Assembly (NCBI GenBank): GCA_963556695.1
Contig: CAUWAG010000006.1
Location: forward strand, 2,232,001-2,296,000
Length of the DNA: 64,000 nt
DNA from: Anthostomella pinea
Taxonomy: Eukaryota > Ascomycota > Sordariomycetes > Xylariales > Xylariaceae
Direction of reading: 5' to 3'
This document shows, in pieces, positions 11,389 through 22,412 of the stretch. The notes under the pieces are model-generated. The model had not been told where the DNA came from. It saw only the letters and a list, made by a program, of their open reading frames with translations, and did not search any database. The position numbers and the translations under genes are program-made. Every line of letters begins with the position of its first letter. The stretch's first letter is position 1.

Positions 11389-13489
11389 GTTGGAGTGCTT
11401 TCTCGACTCGTTTGGGTTGCTAGTGAATGGAGATAGACGAGGCCACAGATGGAATAGTGGACTTTGCTGAAAGTATGTGCTTGGATGGCTTCGGTCTTGT
11501 CGGAGTCTGCTTCTGGGGTAAATGTGTCTCTTGAGTGGATAGAAACCAACATCCCCCAGAGCGCAGAAAGGTTGATGCCTCTTATGCACAGCTATTTCAA
11601 CGTACTTCTTCGGGTGACGTTCTCGTCAGGGTACCCTGGGTCATCCAGAGTGGCAACTACTCAACCAGCGCGGCACAGGCAGATGTGCATGATTGACGAT
11701 AACGTCACTGACATTATCTACAGTGGCATAGATCGTCACATGTGCCGCGCTGCGCCGCTGCATTGCTGCCTGTATCATGAATGAAATGAATGCTGAATCC
11801 AAGAGGACTCTCGTCAGTTCCAAGTCGTTATTTCCAACATTTGCGCCAAGCCATGGACCGGTCGACAATGATAAGTTAGTGGGTTCTGGATATATTTATG
11901 TATATGCACCCCAGCTTCGTGACTTCCTTGCAGGCTGCTATATTACCTAACCCCTGGATGCCGTTCATTCTCCTGACAGCGTATTTGCGTTCACTCTGGG
12001 TTCATGATCCATCCGATTGAGTGTGGATCTATGCCTTATGTACACTTGTTACCGCTCTTGACGGTTCTGATGCCGCTGCTCGCCGAGCGGAGTGCGCAGT
12101 CAGGCATTGCTCATTGGGGTAGTGGTCTAGATCATCGTAGCCCTCTCAGGGTGGTGTGGGTGTTGCAAAAAAACAAGGACCCTCGCTGCCTCGGTATCGG
12201 TCACAAGGTTATTTTGGGTCTTGTAGTGGATGTAACTAGAAGCGCACTGCGATCCTGCAGGTCGGGATACTGGCTGCCTTGACAGGCAAAAGCACCTCAT
12301 TCTGGGGCTACCAACAGGGCCAGGAATGAGTACACGAATAGAACATCCTTGGGCGCGAATGATGCTATCGCGAGCGTAATCGGAGACTGATTCTATGCGG
12401 CAACCGTGTGTGACCCCTGTGGCCCCTAAATGTGGCCACGCGGTTAGGATGGAAGTCGGCGCTCGGGGCCCTATCCTTCCGTGCCCGATCGATGCAAGGG
12501 ACGGGAGCGGAAGATAGGCGCTTGAGTACCGGTACCTAGCTACCTTCCAAGGTCCCAGGAGGACAGTTCTTGTCTGCATGATATCCCTCCTTCTCTAATG
12601 AGTGAAGAAAAAACAGGGACGGCGAGCGGGTTCGAAAACGGTCTCTCAGAGGCTCAATTTGCCAATTCGTTGTTGTAGTTGGCAGGCATGGCCCTCAAGG
12701 TGTTGTGGGAAGGTGCAATACACAGTGGGAATCCACCATATCATACGTCTCTCGCTAGCCCTGGAGATTTGTTCTCCAGCATCCTTACCACATCCCCTCC
12801 AACCCAGTTGATTCACATGGTGAGAGCCGCCAGCCTTCGTACACAGCCCTGCTTCTCCCATTGCGGCAATACACATTCATTCACGATGCCTTGGATCTCA
12901 CGATAATCTACTCGCAATTCCTGGACCAATATCAGGATTCCTACCACACGCACGCACGTTGCACACACGCCTCGCCGTCCTCCCGACCGACCTCCATCAC
13001 CATGTCGCCCGACCTCAATGATACACTGAATTCCCACCTTATTTGATACAATTCATCATGATCACGTCGAATTCTCGGCGGTAATCCTTACCACAACCAA
13101 TTGATTCAGTGTGCACGCGCCCCTCTACACAGTAGCACAGAACTGTCCCACCAAGCTAAAAAGCCTGCCAGTAACTCACATATAGCACGTTCTTAGAGGA
13201 CGCATCTTCAACAACCACGTGCTATTCGAAACAGGTCATCTGGCTATGACTGGCTGAGGTGGTTCACATCGTCTGATTCCCCAGGCCCTTGCGCTTCGGA
13301 GGGACAAAGAGACGATGACGAGGGGCCCCGATGACGAGTCTGCGAGTGTGGATAAGCTGACCCCCCCACACTCCCGGCTTGTTTGCGTGGTGTAGAGACC
13401 TCCGTCTGACCGGTACCATACTCCACAACCTGGTCGGCACACACTCCGACTGGCGCGAGGTATATAGATGACTAGATGGCGCCATCTGT
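11389..13489. other. Long stretch with no supported gene
   Basis: Its left end is the promoter of the minus-strand secreted-protein gene. The rest contains open frames such as minus 12127-12579 (150 codons), but none has recognisable motifs or supporting splice structure. Some AT-rich patches occur (about 11880-11910 and 13040-13200). Confidence 0.5.
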
Positions 13490-13516
13490 CATCTCCCAAT
13501 AGCTCACTCAGTTGGT
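13490..13516 (+). other. Short tRNA-Tyr-like relic
   Basis: The sequence TCTCCCAATAGCTCA followed by GTTGG matches the 5' flank, acceptor strand and D-arm of the tRNA-Tyr at 13758, with a 4-bp insertion. The rest of the tRNA fold is not present. It lies 268 bp upstream of the intact gene and is most simply a partial, decayed duplication. Confidence 0.35.
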
Positions 13517-13757
13517 TCCATGAGGACCGGGATTGTAATCCGTGAACCAGCTTCCCTCGGCACTGCGCGCAGAGGGCGCTAGACCGTAGGCGGGCGCCGC
13601 CGCATCCTTTTCGAATGCGGCGGCTCTGCTGGCGCTCTTCCCAATGGCATGCTGACCCCGCTGGTGCCAGCTGGCTTTCCAAGCTCATTCCCCACCAATC
13701 TGGCAAGCGTTTCGGTGAGCCGGGTACATATTAGCCATTTGGAGCATGTACCGTCAT

Positions 13758-13843
13758 CCCCCAATAGCTCAGTTGGAAGAGCGCCAGACTGTAATTGCAT
13801 ATCTGTTATCTGGATGTCTCCCGTTCGAACCGGGATTGGGGGA
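13758..13843 (+). tRNA. tRNA-Tyr (GTA) with a 13-nt intron
   Basis: The acceptor stem is a perfect 7 bp (CCCCCAA with TTGGGGG, discriminator A at 13843). The D-arm has GCTC and GAGC, the anticodon stem is CCAGA with TCTGG, and the T-arm (CCCGTTCGAACCGGG) carries an intact B box. The anticodon GTA is at 13791-13793. A 13-nt intron at 13795-13807 follows position 37, the canonical place for tRNA-Tyr introns. A downstream T run (from about 13853) can serve as a Pol III terminator. The product reads UAU/UAC codons. Confidence 0.93.
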
Positions 13844-15757
13844 GCTTTTAAATTTTTGGTTTTATGAACTGTTCGGTTGTTTTCATGTTTTGCTCCCGTG
13901 AAGCCCAGATAAGTCTGTTAGGTGGTAGGTAGTCTGCAGTGGCTGGCTACCCAGGTTTCCCAAGGTCGCTATCACGTAACCCCCGTCCGTGGCCAGCAGA
14001 GCCGCTTTCCTCCGGGAAGCGGCGTCGCCATACCTGTTTTTAGGTGGAAATACCACTTGTTTTCAAGTATCATCCAGGTGATCGTACCTCACAGTTCTCA
14101 GGTCGGTGGTTTATGTCCCCCGCCTGGTAACGCCACCCCCCCACCTTTCTTTTGCATTTTTAATTCTGTCTTTGGGATGTCTAGATCTGCCGAATTCTCC
14201 GCGCCTCCGAAGGTGCGGGCGGAGCTCGGGACACGGATGCCGTTTGGGGGTCCGGCTCTGATGTTCTTCTTCATGCCGCTCCATGGCTTCCATCTGCCAC
14301 ATCTGCTGGTGCCTCTGTCGTCGTAGCGAGCGGACTTCTGGTGCTTCCTCCGCTGGAGCGGTCACTTCGTGCTCGCTCGCTCGCTCGGATCTCTCACAGC
14401 TGCTTGCTGCCATCCTTGGTTTTTTGGCTGGTGCCTGCTACCTCGTGGATAGAAAGAAGCCCATGCTTCTTCCCGATATATGTGTCTTCGTATCTTCGTC
14501 GATATGGCGGCTAGTCGTAGCCGGTACGCTCCTTCTGCCGACTCACCGGCAGCCAACTGGTCATCACCTTCTGCAATGGTGATACCATCCCTCGTGCCAT
14601 TGAGTGGTTCACAGAGGGCTCTGCACATGTTTCTGCCTTCGGCGGCTAGAAGACTTCGTGCCTTGTTCATTGATGACTCGGTTCGGTGCTCGCTGTGGTA
14701 TGACTACTATCATGCGCGATTCGGTGCTCCTTTCGGTCGGAAGGCTGGTGCTCGGTTCAGGAAACGTGCGCCGTGGTGTGACTACCACGCGCGTTGCGAT
14801 TCGGGGTGCCACGCACCGTACTCTAGCCATGTGCCACGCGCTGTAGATGACTGCTGCGAGCGCTGTTGTGGATCTAGGACGATGATCGGGGGTTCGATCA
14901 ACGCGGTGCCACGCGCTGTAGACGATCGCGACACGCACCGTAGGCCTGAAGGGACTGGATGGTGTGCTCGCGGAAGCGGAGTACTCATCTGCTAACGCCT
15001 TGGGATGACGCGCTCTCGAAGCAGTCTATCTCTCGTTGGCGCTTTCACTCTCACAAATGCCGAAACGTCGTAATGCTCGTGGTCCCAGCTTCAAGCACGC
15101 GCCGCGAAGCGACGGCCGCCTCTGCTAACCTCCAGGCTCTGATCAGGTCAATTAGCCGTCACAGATGAGATGTTACCATGTCGGCAATTCTCGGTCGTGC
15201 GGAACAGGGGGTAGATTGCCTTCTTGCTTGCTTTGAGCTAGTGACCACCATTGCACCAAAGTCACCAGATCCTGACATTCGGTTCAGGGTGCGCACATCG
15301 TGGTGTGACTGCAGCGTGCGCTGTATTCGGGGTGTTTCGCGCGACGTAGATTCGCGTTGCGGTCTTCTGGAGGAGTGTTCGATGTCCCTCTCGCCATGAT
15401 GGCAGAAACACCGAGCAGCTCGACGGCAACAGAGTCATCCAGAGCGGTGGGAGATGTGGCAGATGGAAGCCACGGTGTTGACAGCCAGGCTATTCGAGCA
15501 AGGAAGGAGACCAAGGAGAACATGTGGACCACCCTGTAGCCATGGGGGCGTGTGAGGATTTGATAGCTACAGTGGTCAATAGGTTAAAGCAAGCAAGAAG
15601 GCAACCTGGAATTTACCCCTTATTCAACGCGACTAAAGATTACCAACACTAGGCAATTAATAAGCAATGCCACCAAATAACTTTAATTTCATAAGAAAAG
15701 CCTACATTAGAAAATCCCCACCCCAAAGAAAAAAGAATTTTTTTTTTTTTAAAATTT
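13844..15757. other. No supported protein gene; diverged internal duplication
   Basis: Many short overlapping frames occur on both strands, none with a family motif. Within it, 14754-14812 and 15280-15334 are diverged copies of one segment. The phrase GTGCCACGCGCTGTAGA occurs twice (about 14830 and 14909). The right end is AT-rich with a 14-nt T run (about 15737-15750). Confidence 0.5.
14754..15334. repeat. Diverged direct repeat pair (about 57 bp)
   Basis: Copies at about 14754-14812 and 15280-15334 share GGTTCAGG, TGGTGTGACT and ATTCGGGGTG in the same order and spacing, with scattered differences between. Their origin is unknown. Confidence 0.55.
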
Positions 15758-15870
15758 AGGGACGTCAGGTTTTGAACCTACGACCTCTGATTTGTTCTCT
15801 ACGACAATCGGTGCTGTCGCCCCGGCACAGTGAAGAGAAGACAACGCGCATATCACTGCGCCACGTCCCC
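15758..15870 (-). tRNA. tRNA-like sequence with a long insertion, possibly a tRNA pseudogene
   Basis: On the minus strand the ends pair as an acceptor stem (GGGGACG with CGTCCCT). A good A box (TGGCGCAGTGA) and D-stem (GCGC/GCGC) are present, and a B-box-like GGTTCAAAACC follows. A T run just downstream fits Pol III termination. The middle is too long by about 40 nt, either a long intron or an insertion. The D-loop lacks the invariant GG, and the T-stem has a mismatch. The part 3' of the insertion (AATCAGAGGTCGTAGG) resembles fungal tRNA-Trp or tRNA-Arg, but no anticodon can be assigned safely. I favour a degraded tRNA gene. Confidence 0.45.
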
Positions 15871-17381
15871 ATTTATGCAAAAACTTCTTCCAATGACTTT
15901 ATATACCAGGCCACCCTTCTACATTGCAGATTCCATGCAGCCGTGAGCACTTGACCTGGTGCCGTGCGACCGTGGTACCTGCCAGCGCACCTGACCTACA
16001 GCCATTTCAAGGTATTCGTGTCCATCTAGCCCATCCATCTCCCCTTGTCAATTGACAGCCAGCTCGTCGTCGATTGATAACAATGTCAAGCGACAATAAT
16101 ACTTGCAACTGCACTTAACGTAGACCCATTCTAATGTATATCCGTCTATCCAACTTGTATCTACCCATTGATCTAGCTGTTTAGCTGGCTGTTTAACTGG
16201 CTGTTTTGGCTGCTGAATTTGGCACCTGACTTTCGATGAGGCACTTGACATTTTCATTGAGCACTTGACATTCTGATATATTGTCTGGCTTCGAGGCCAT
16301 GGTAAGGGAACTAGGTCTGCTATGTATACAAGTTTCCGAGGATCAATGTAAACCGGCGGCCCACAATGGCAGGAAAGACCTCAATACCTAAACCCAACAC
16401 GTCCGTCATTCTCCTTTTATCGTACCTGCGGCCATCCCCCCTCTCAACAGTGTGACAGTGTCCGGATACTGCCACATTGGTGTCCGCAGAAATGTATGTT
16501 GTGAAAGAGGTAGACGATTTGTTTCACCAATAAAGGCACCGCTCTTTCCGTGGCATACTCGTGTTATCCGTCTTGCTGGATATTTAGGGCCTCGGCATGA
16601 ATGAAATCTCCAGTTACTGGGGAGGCGGCACCGATGCTGAGCGCAGTCGGAGATACAGCAGTCGGGGTTGCAGCAGTCGGAGGTGGTGACGAAGATGTAG
16701 AGGACTTCACGGAGGCGTCGGTGGACCATTCAAGGCCACATGCAGCGGAGGTGCAAGCCGGGGTCTTTCACATGTGGGGGCTGCCATATTCTGGGGATCT
16801 GAATGAAATGTCTAACAGACTAACTGCCACGTACAAGGCAGGAGGAGAGGACGGTGGATGGAACTTCTGTCATGTGAGTTTTGGTCGGGAGTAGAGGAGA
16901 GCGTCGAAAAAAGAGGCGCGAAGGTAGAGAGAGAATTGGCCGTCCCACGAGGGGTCTGCTGCCTCCACGTTAACATAATACAATGGGACTTGGTAGGTAT
17001 CAACCTACTTGTTTGGTGACCCGCGATAATTGGGTTTTTCGCTTTTTGAAGGAGGATCAATAAGGCGCTTGATATACCGTCGGACTCGGTAGACAACACG
17101 TTTTATACGAGCCAGAACGCCATAGGCCATCCACGAGGGTACCGTCATAAGTCATGACACGCGCTACGCTATCACTAAATGTGAAGCAATGTCTATGCAT
17201 GATTCATATCCGAAGGTCTGGCCATCTCGCTTTGGTACACTTGTTCTCGTCTCTTCGTTTCCTTCCAGGTAGGTAACCGACTCGCACAAATGGTCGTAAA
17301 TAGGGAGGTCTTGAAGGAAGAGCGTGCAGTGGGATACTCGGTCGGACTGCTGTTCACCACATCTCTCGTTGAGACACATGC
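15871..17381. other. No supported gene
   Basis: Short overlapping frames only. The phrase GCACTTGAC recurs at about 15944, 16231 and 16259, and the phrase GCTGTTTWRCTGG is repeated at about 16176-16208. I see no recognisable coding motif. Confidence 0.5.
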
Positions 17382-17869
17382 TGTTACGAACCAACGAGGC
17401 GTACAGGGAATGAGGCCCGCTGGCAGGCCCAACAAGATGGACAGTAACTGGAAGAACCCGGGAGAACGCACGGGCCAAGGAAACGTCTAGGTCACGTGAT
17501 CAAGACATTACGTGATGGATAGCTTGGATAGCGAGGTTATCCAACATATCCAGAATAGCTTGGATAGCAAGGTTATCCAATATATCCACCCCATCAGTGA
17601 GGGAGAGATTGGATATATAAGGATGGACATTTCCTAGCTAGAGAGATAGACAGTCTCTACCTCAGTGATCAATCTAAGCATCTTAGCCAACCCTAAGGTG
17701 GGAGAAATCTCCTGACGACTCGACTATTCAGTGAACCCAGTTCAGACCAAGCCCCAGCATCTGAGTGTCTTCTAGTTGACAGAAGCCTCTATCGTCTTTT
17801 GTGTTGACTTACCTCAGAATATAAACCCTATAGAACCCTTTAGCCTTATAGGTTAGACGGCTCGTCACA
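17382..17869. mobile_element. Solo LTR, copy 2 (family shared with 6078-6532)
   Basis: A 488-bp sequence begins TGTTACG and ends CGTCACA, flanked by a 5-bp direct repeat CATGC (17377-17381 and 17870-17874). Its 3' 350 bp nearly match copy 1. It is longer because of a tandem duplication of about 36 bp (about 17518-17588) built on GATAGCTTGGATAGC...GGTTATCC. The target-site duplication differs from copy 1, so this is an independent insertion. A TATA-like GGATATATAAGG lies at about 17611-17622. No internal retroelement genes adjoin it. Confidence 0.85.
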
Positions 17870-17874
17870 CATGC

Positions 17875-18397
17875 GAGGGCGGTAGGAGATGTCCCAGAGT
17901 AGTCTTCCTTGGCTAACGCACGCTGGTCCTGTACCTAGGAGCGAGGTAGACTCCTGGCCAAAATGCGGATAAATGGAGCGGACAGCAGTACCAATCCAGT
18001 CATCGCTCGGTCGAGCTGCGAATAGGAGCAGATGACAGGGATGTCCCTGAACCACACAGGCGTCGAGAAATTCGCGCTCAGCCTGCCTGTCGCTACCCTC
18101 CACGTCCGAAACTCATCACCACATCGTCGTCCGAGCCCAAAAGCCAGTCAAAAACCTGAGTTGGTTCGCGTGCACGTCTCAAACCAGCCAGATATGCGGA
18201 GCTGAGTCAAAGCCGTGAGGAACGCCAGGGTAAAGGTGGAAATCGACAGTGACGTTCACCGCATGCTGCAAGGCACAAACCCCTGATCGAGGCCGTCGTG
18301 AACCTCTCTCGGGTAAGAGTCTGGAGTGATCGCATCGGCCAAACCGATACGTGAAGACGAGGTGGCTCGGCTCGGCACGTCTGCACCTAGATCATGT
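17875..18397. other. No supported gene between the LTR and the F-box relic
   Basis: Contains only short frames and probably the downstream region of the minus-strand F-box relic. Confidence 0.5.
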
Positions 18398-20055
18398 CAA
18401 AGAGGTGCACCGAGTCTTGAGAGGCGGGTCGTCAGAGACAATCTCGTTCATCGACTTGACCATGTAGGCGGTATTCGGACCCATGGCCCCGCCGATCAAG
18501 GGCATAATACGGACGGTGTACCGCAGGATAGGAATGAAGCGGAAAGTGTGGTCAGTCTCAGGGAGGACTGAAGATAATGAGGATGATGTAAATGGGTGGG
18601 CAAACTTGTGATGCATCGATGGTTTGGGGTTTATTTTGGGACTGGCTGTTGCTCTTGTGCATCTTGGCAAGGTAGGCTCGGGGTTGCTGGTCGCCGCGCT
18701 CAATTTCAAAGCGGGGACTACCAGCCCGCTCCTTGTATGTCCCGATCACCTCGTCGATATGGCCACATGAGAGTGGATCTTCCTTGCATTGGAAAAGCTG
18801 TGCGAGGCCCTCGAAAGGATCATTATCTCCCCTCTGGTAATTGTCGAATGACTGGCTACTACAGAACAGCAGGATGTTCCTAAGCCGGGCAAAACAGTCG
18901 AGGGCATGAAGGAAACAACTGGACTCGGCGTGTCGTGGTCAGGTAGGCTTTCTTCTGCCTCGCTGTCGATAGGAGTAATTCCCGATTTGAAGGTCGTGGC
19001 AACATACTCCAGTCAATCGGGATCGAGGTCGGCATGGGAGCGGAGGGTCGGGAGGGCGGGTGGGCTGTGGGTTGGGAGGCTGCACTGTTATTGCTATCGG
19101 TTTGTTCTGGCGAATCTAGTCAGCCTTCGCAATGGACTCTCGGCTAGAATATTCGAAATCCAGCCACGAGATACCTCGATATGTTGCCGCCATTCAGTGG
19201 ACGGGAGATGATTTGTCTCGAGGCTGTAAAGATCCATAGTATAGTGCTGGAATTCAGTTACGAGGGTATGGTCACCCCCCACCAGTCTCAGTCCTGCATC
19301 CATCTACCAAGTCTAGTGGATCAATTCTATGTTCGTATTAGTTTAATAAGCAACGTGGACAAAGCAGAGTTGGTCCAATAAGGCATCGCTGATGCTCCTT
19401 GCTACGCTGTTATAATGAATATATATCTCGCTTGTTGAATGAAGGGTGTATGGAGACTTTTGGACGTTCAATGTAGCGTGTAGAACGGCTTATTCGCGGA
19501 AAGGCGTTTTTCAAGAGGCACGTCCCCTGTTAGGAAGCTGTACAGTTCGATCTTACTGTCGAAACTATGTCGTGATGGTTTTGGGGACTGTTGGACCCTC
19601 TCTGATGGGGTTATACGCGGTGCCATTGGTGCGAGAGCGTACTGGGCCCGCTGTGTTGCTGTGGTCGTAGTTGGACACTTTCTGATGATGGGGATCCTGT
19701 CCGTAAGGGCCTTGATCTTCACTATGTGTCGAGAAGAAGGAATTGGATCTTCGAGGACCTTCTGGAGGATGACAACGTGCTTGTCCTATCTTTAGGACAT
19801 GGTGTGGTGTCATATTTGGCGGGCTTTGACCATGTTTTGCTGAGTTGAATGTTTGGAGAAGGATGAAGGAGGGAACAAGGTGTCTCGAGCAGGTTCTGGA
19901 TTTATGGGCAAGGCTTTGCGCGCATGTCGCCCGGCGTGTGACACATCGGCCTCAAGCCCTGCAAATTTGCGGTCGATGAGGCGGGATTGCGGTACAAGCT
20001 CCCTGGGCAGAAATGAGCAGACGAGCACCAACAACTCTTCCGGGAGTCTTTCCAT
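18398..20055 (-). pseudogene. F-box protein gene, apparently decayed
   Basis: The minus-strand start at 20055 gives an F-box-like N-terminus (residues 1-45: LPEELLVLVCSFLP, then a VPQSRLIDRKF helix), the Skp1-binding module of SCF ubiquitin ligases. Coding-like pieces follow in the same direction at about 19303-19097, 18925-18560 and 18640-18398. The third has a Leu-rich part (LDCFARLRNILLFC) and the last a conserved-looking RFIPILRYTVRIMPLIGG. They are in different frames, with stops and without a clean set of splice sites. The order suggests one protein of about 500 residues that is broken or whose introns I could not resolve. The substrate-binding part is not recognised. Confidence 0.4.
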
Positions 20056-20750
20056 GGCGACTATCCGTTGTACTGGTGTGTGATGATGGCCAAGTCCATC
20101 GAAACACCGTATTGGCGTCGTTGACTGATTTCAGATGAACGCTTGAGTCGGTGGTGTCCAGGTGGCTGTGCAGATGGAGAATTGAAGGTGTGCGTTTTGA
20201 AAAAGGAGTTGACGAGTGGTGGCTGCATATCCCGGTCGAAGCCAGCACCATAAAGTCTAGCCATTCTTGCTCCCCCCTACAGTCTCTGAATTGTGCTGAA
20301 AGTCGTCTTCCAATTTCTGATAGTTGAGTCTATCCATAGAACCGGGGCTGGTCGACCTCCCGTCATCGTGTTCAGCATCCCCAACAGGTTCGGTGACAGA
20401 ATCAGGAGCGCATCGCCTTGTATAGGTATAAAGCAGTGGACGAATGGAGACAGCCATCTGCGGATGCTATGGTTAAAGTTTTGGTAGATTGGGATGATCT
20501 GCTGCATTTTTATAGCACGGGGGCTCTGCTTATTGTTATGTTTTAGGGCATTTGGGTTCAGGTCGACGGGGTTGTGGTTTTAAGATCGGACGAGGTCATA
20601 GGTGGTGCTACTGGTGCGAGAGGGCACGCTGGGGTGCTGTGGTGGTTGCTGTTGCTGTTGGTGTTGCTGTTGATGCTGTTGATGTTGCTGTTGCTGCTCC
20701 TGGTGGCAGAGGCGGGGCGGCTCAGGGCCGGCATTGAGCATGTTGGTCGT
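20056..20750. other. Upstream of the F-box relic; Asn/Ser-type microsatellite
   Basis: No supported gene. Holds a TGTTGCTG-type microsatellite at about 20644-20698, which reads as an Asn/Ser/Ile run on the minus strand. Confidence 0.5.
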
Positions 20751-21017
20751 CTAGGATTCGATTTTATCTCTCCAAGACCTCGGTTTTGCATTTGCCACAT
20801 AATGGATGTTTCTAGCGAGGTTACTGGAGTTTGACAGGAGGGTGTTAAATGTCGTGTATTGCTGGAAAGGCCCTCTCAAGATCGCATTCCGGAATGCCGC
20901 GGGTCTCGGTCGTGTTGTCTGTATGGTCTTGGGAATAGAATGAATTGGAGGCGCCTCAGAGGGAGCAGGAGGGAAAGACGACATCGATGAAAGCTCGCTA
21001 GATTCGTGGTCGGCCAT
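20751..21017 (-). CDS. Hypothetical small protein
   Basis: An ATG at 21015-21017 opens 88 codons, starting with a Ser/Pro/Glu-rich stretch and followed by a more ordered basic part (FRNAILRGPFQQYTTFNTLL). The frame stays open upstream to 21335, but without a better start. No family was recognised. A possible continuation in another frame (down to about 20558) would need an intron for which no clear donor was seen. It may be a short gene or the remnant of a longer one. Confidence 0.28.
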   Translation of the reverse strand: MADHESSELSSMSSFPPAPSEAPPIHSIPKTIQTTRPRPAAFRNAILRGPFQQYTTFNTLLSNSSNLARNIHYVANAKPRSWRDKIES

Positions 21018-21596
21018 AATGGTTGTGGGTGACCTTGTTCGGTGCTGGCTGAAGGTGGGGGGTGGGAGGTGGAATGTGGAGGTGAAGGTAGAAAGGTCAA
21101 GGTCCTCTCCAGATCGAACGCTAGAATGTTCTAAGTAGGTAGGTAGTCCGCGAAGATGAATAGCACTATGATTAATCATAAGCGATGATCGAGAAGGATG
21201 TGACTTTGACATACCGCGTGGCAGGACCCTTTCTTCCGTATACCGCCAGGCGTGGGTGACTGTGACAAGTTGACCAAACTGGCTAACATCGATTATGGTC
21301 TTGGATATATCCGAACGCCCGTCGGCGGGTCTCAAGTTATGGCGCGGATAAAGACAGGGATGTCATTGTTGTAGTTCAAGTCGCAACACGGAGGCGGTAC
21401 GTCCATGATATCTTGGTGCCGGGCGATGCAAGCGGGCGCACCGGGGGCGGTTCAAGGTGCTGAGCCAATGGCGAGACGCTCGAGGATGATGTAGGAGAGT
21501 GGCTTGTTAGTAGAGACCAGGTCACCACCATGACAAAGGTCTCCCGTCGAAGGTCTGCCAATGAAGTGGCCATTGCGCTGCCACCGAAACAACCCA

Positions 21597-21966
21597 CCCA
21601 TGAGACACAACCCTCCCCCTCGTCTCCCATGGGATTCTGGCGTAGGTCTCCAAGCGAGTCTTCCAATGATGGTATCCCGATCAAGTGGCCATTGCTGCCA
21701 CCGAACACACCCATGAGACACAACCCTCCCCCGTGCGGAGGTCTCGAGAACCACCCAACCAACACAACATGGTACACAGCCCTCAACCAACACAACATGA
21801 GACACAACCCTCCCCCCACACCGTCTCGCTCCCCTCGAAAACCAACACAGCATGAGACACAACCCTCCCCCGTCTCGCGCAGCTGGCGAGAGTCATATGG
21901 AGGGGGCTATTGCGCGCCCCCTCCGCTCCCGAGAACCAACCCAACATGAGACACAACCCTCCCCCA
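21597..21966. repeat. Dispersed short repeat cluster, five copies
   Basis: The phrase CATGAGACACAACCCTCCCCC recurs with at most a few changes near 21599, 21712, 21797, 21852 and 21945. It is often preceded by ACCAACACAA. Spacings are irregular (roughly 55-115 bp), so it is not a simple tandem array. It lies downstream of the frame-disrupted gene at 22214-24080. Confidence 0.75.
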
Positions 21967-22028
21967 CCAACCAGATCGCATAAAGTACCAGCGATCTGGT
22001 GCAGAACTCGATTGGGCCATCTCTCGAC

Positions 22029-22412
22029 ATCTCAGTAAGAAGCGCGAAGCTTCGAACGAACCAGTCAAGGGATCCTTCGCAGCATCTCAGCAAGAGGACG
22101 GACCCCGAGCGAACCAGCCAGCGAAGGACCAAAGTTGTGACGGCCTGTACAGACCTTCCCACATGACAAGCCGATACTTCCCAATAGGGGAAGGATCTGA
22201 CCAGAGGATCCCCTTAAAGGGGCAACCTCCCACTGTACCTATCTCTCTCTCTCTCTCTCTTCCTTTCCTCTCTAGTCTTGATATTCTCGTCAATAGAGTA
22301 ATAGCTGCTTGCTGCAGGCCATGTCCCAGCTCCCCAGTATGCTCGCCGTGACAAAAGTCGCAGCATCTCAGTAAGTGGACGAATCCACTCGCGAACCAGC
22401 CAGCGACGGCAA
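22029..22412. repeat. Three copies of a CATCTCAGYAAG...CGAACCAG module
   Basis: Copies lie at about 22029-22061, 22083-22122 and 22365-22412. The last two also share GCGAACCAGCCAGCGA. A CT microsatellite lies at about 22246-22260. The third copy overlaps the end of the minus-strand frame of the neighbouring gene, suggesting its C-terminal tail reads repeat sequence. Confidence 0.6.

Noticed and set aside
6078..17869. A single 11.8-kb LTR retrotransposon bounded by the two LTRs
   Set aside because: The LTRs have different 5-bp target duplications, and the interval contains ordinary genes and a tRNA but no gag, protease, reverse transcriptase or integrase.
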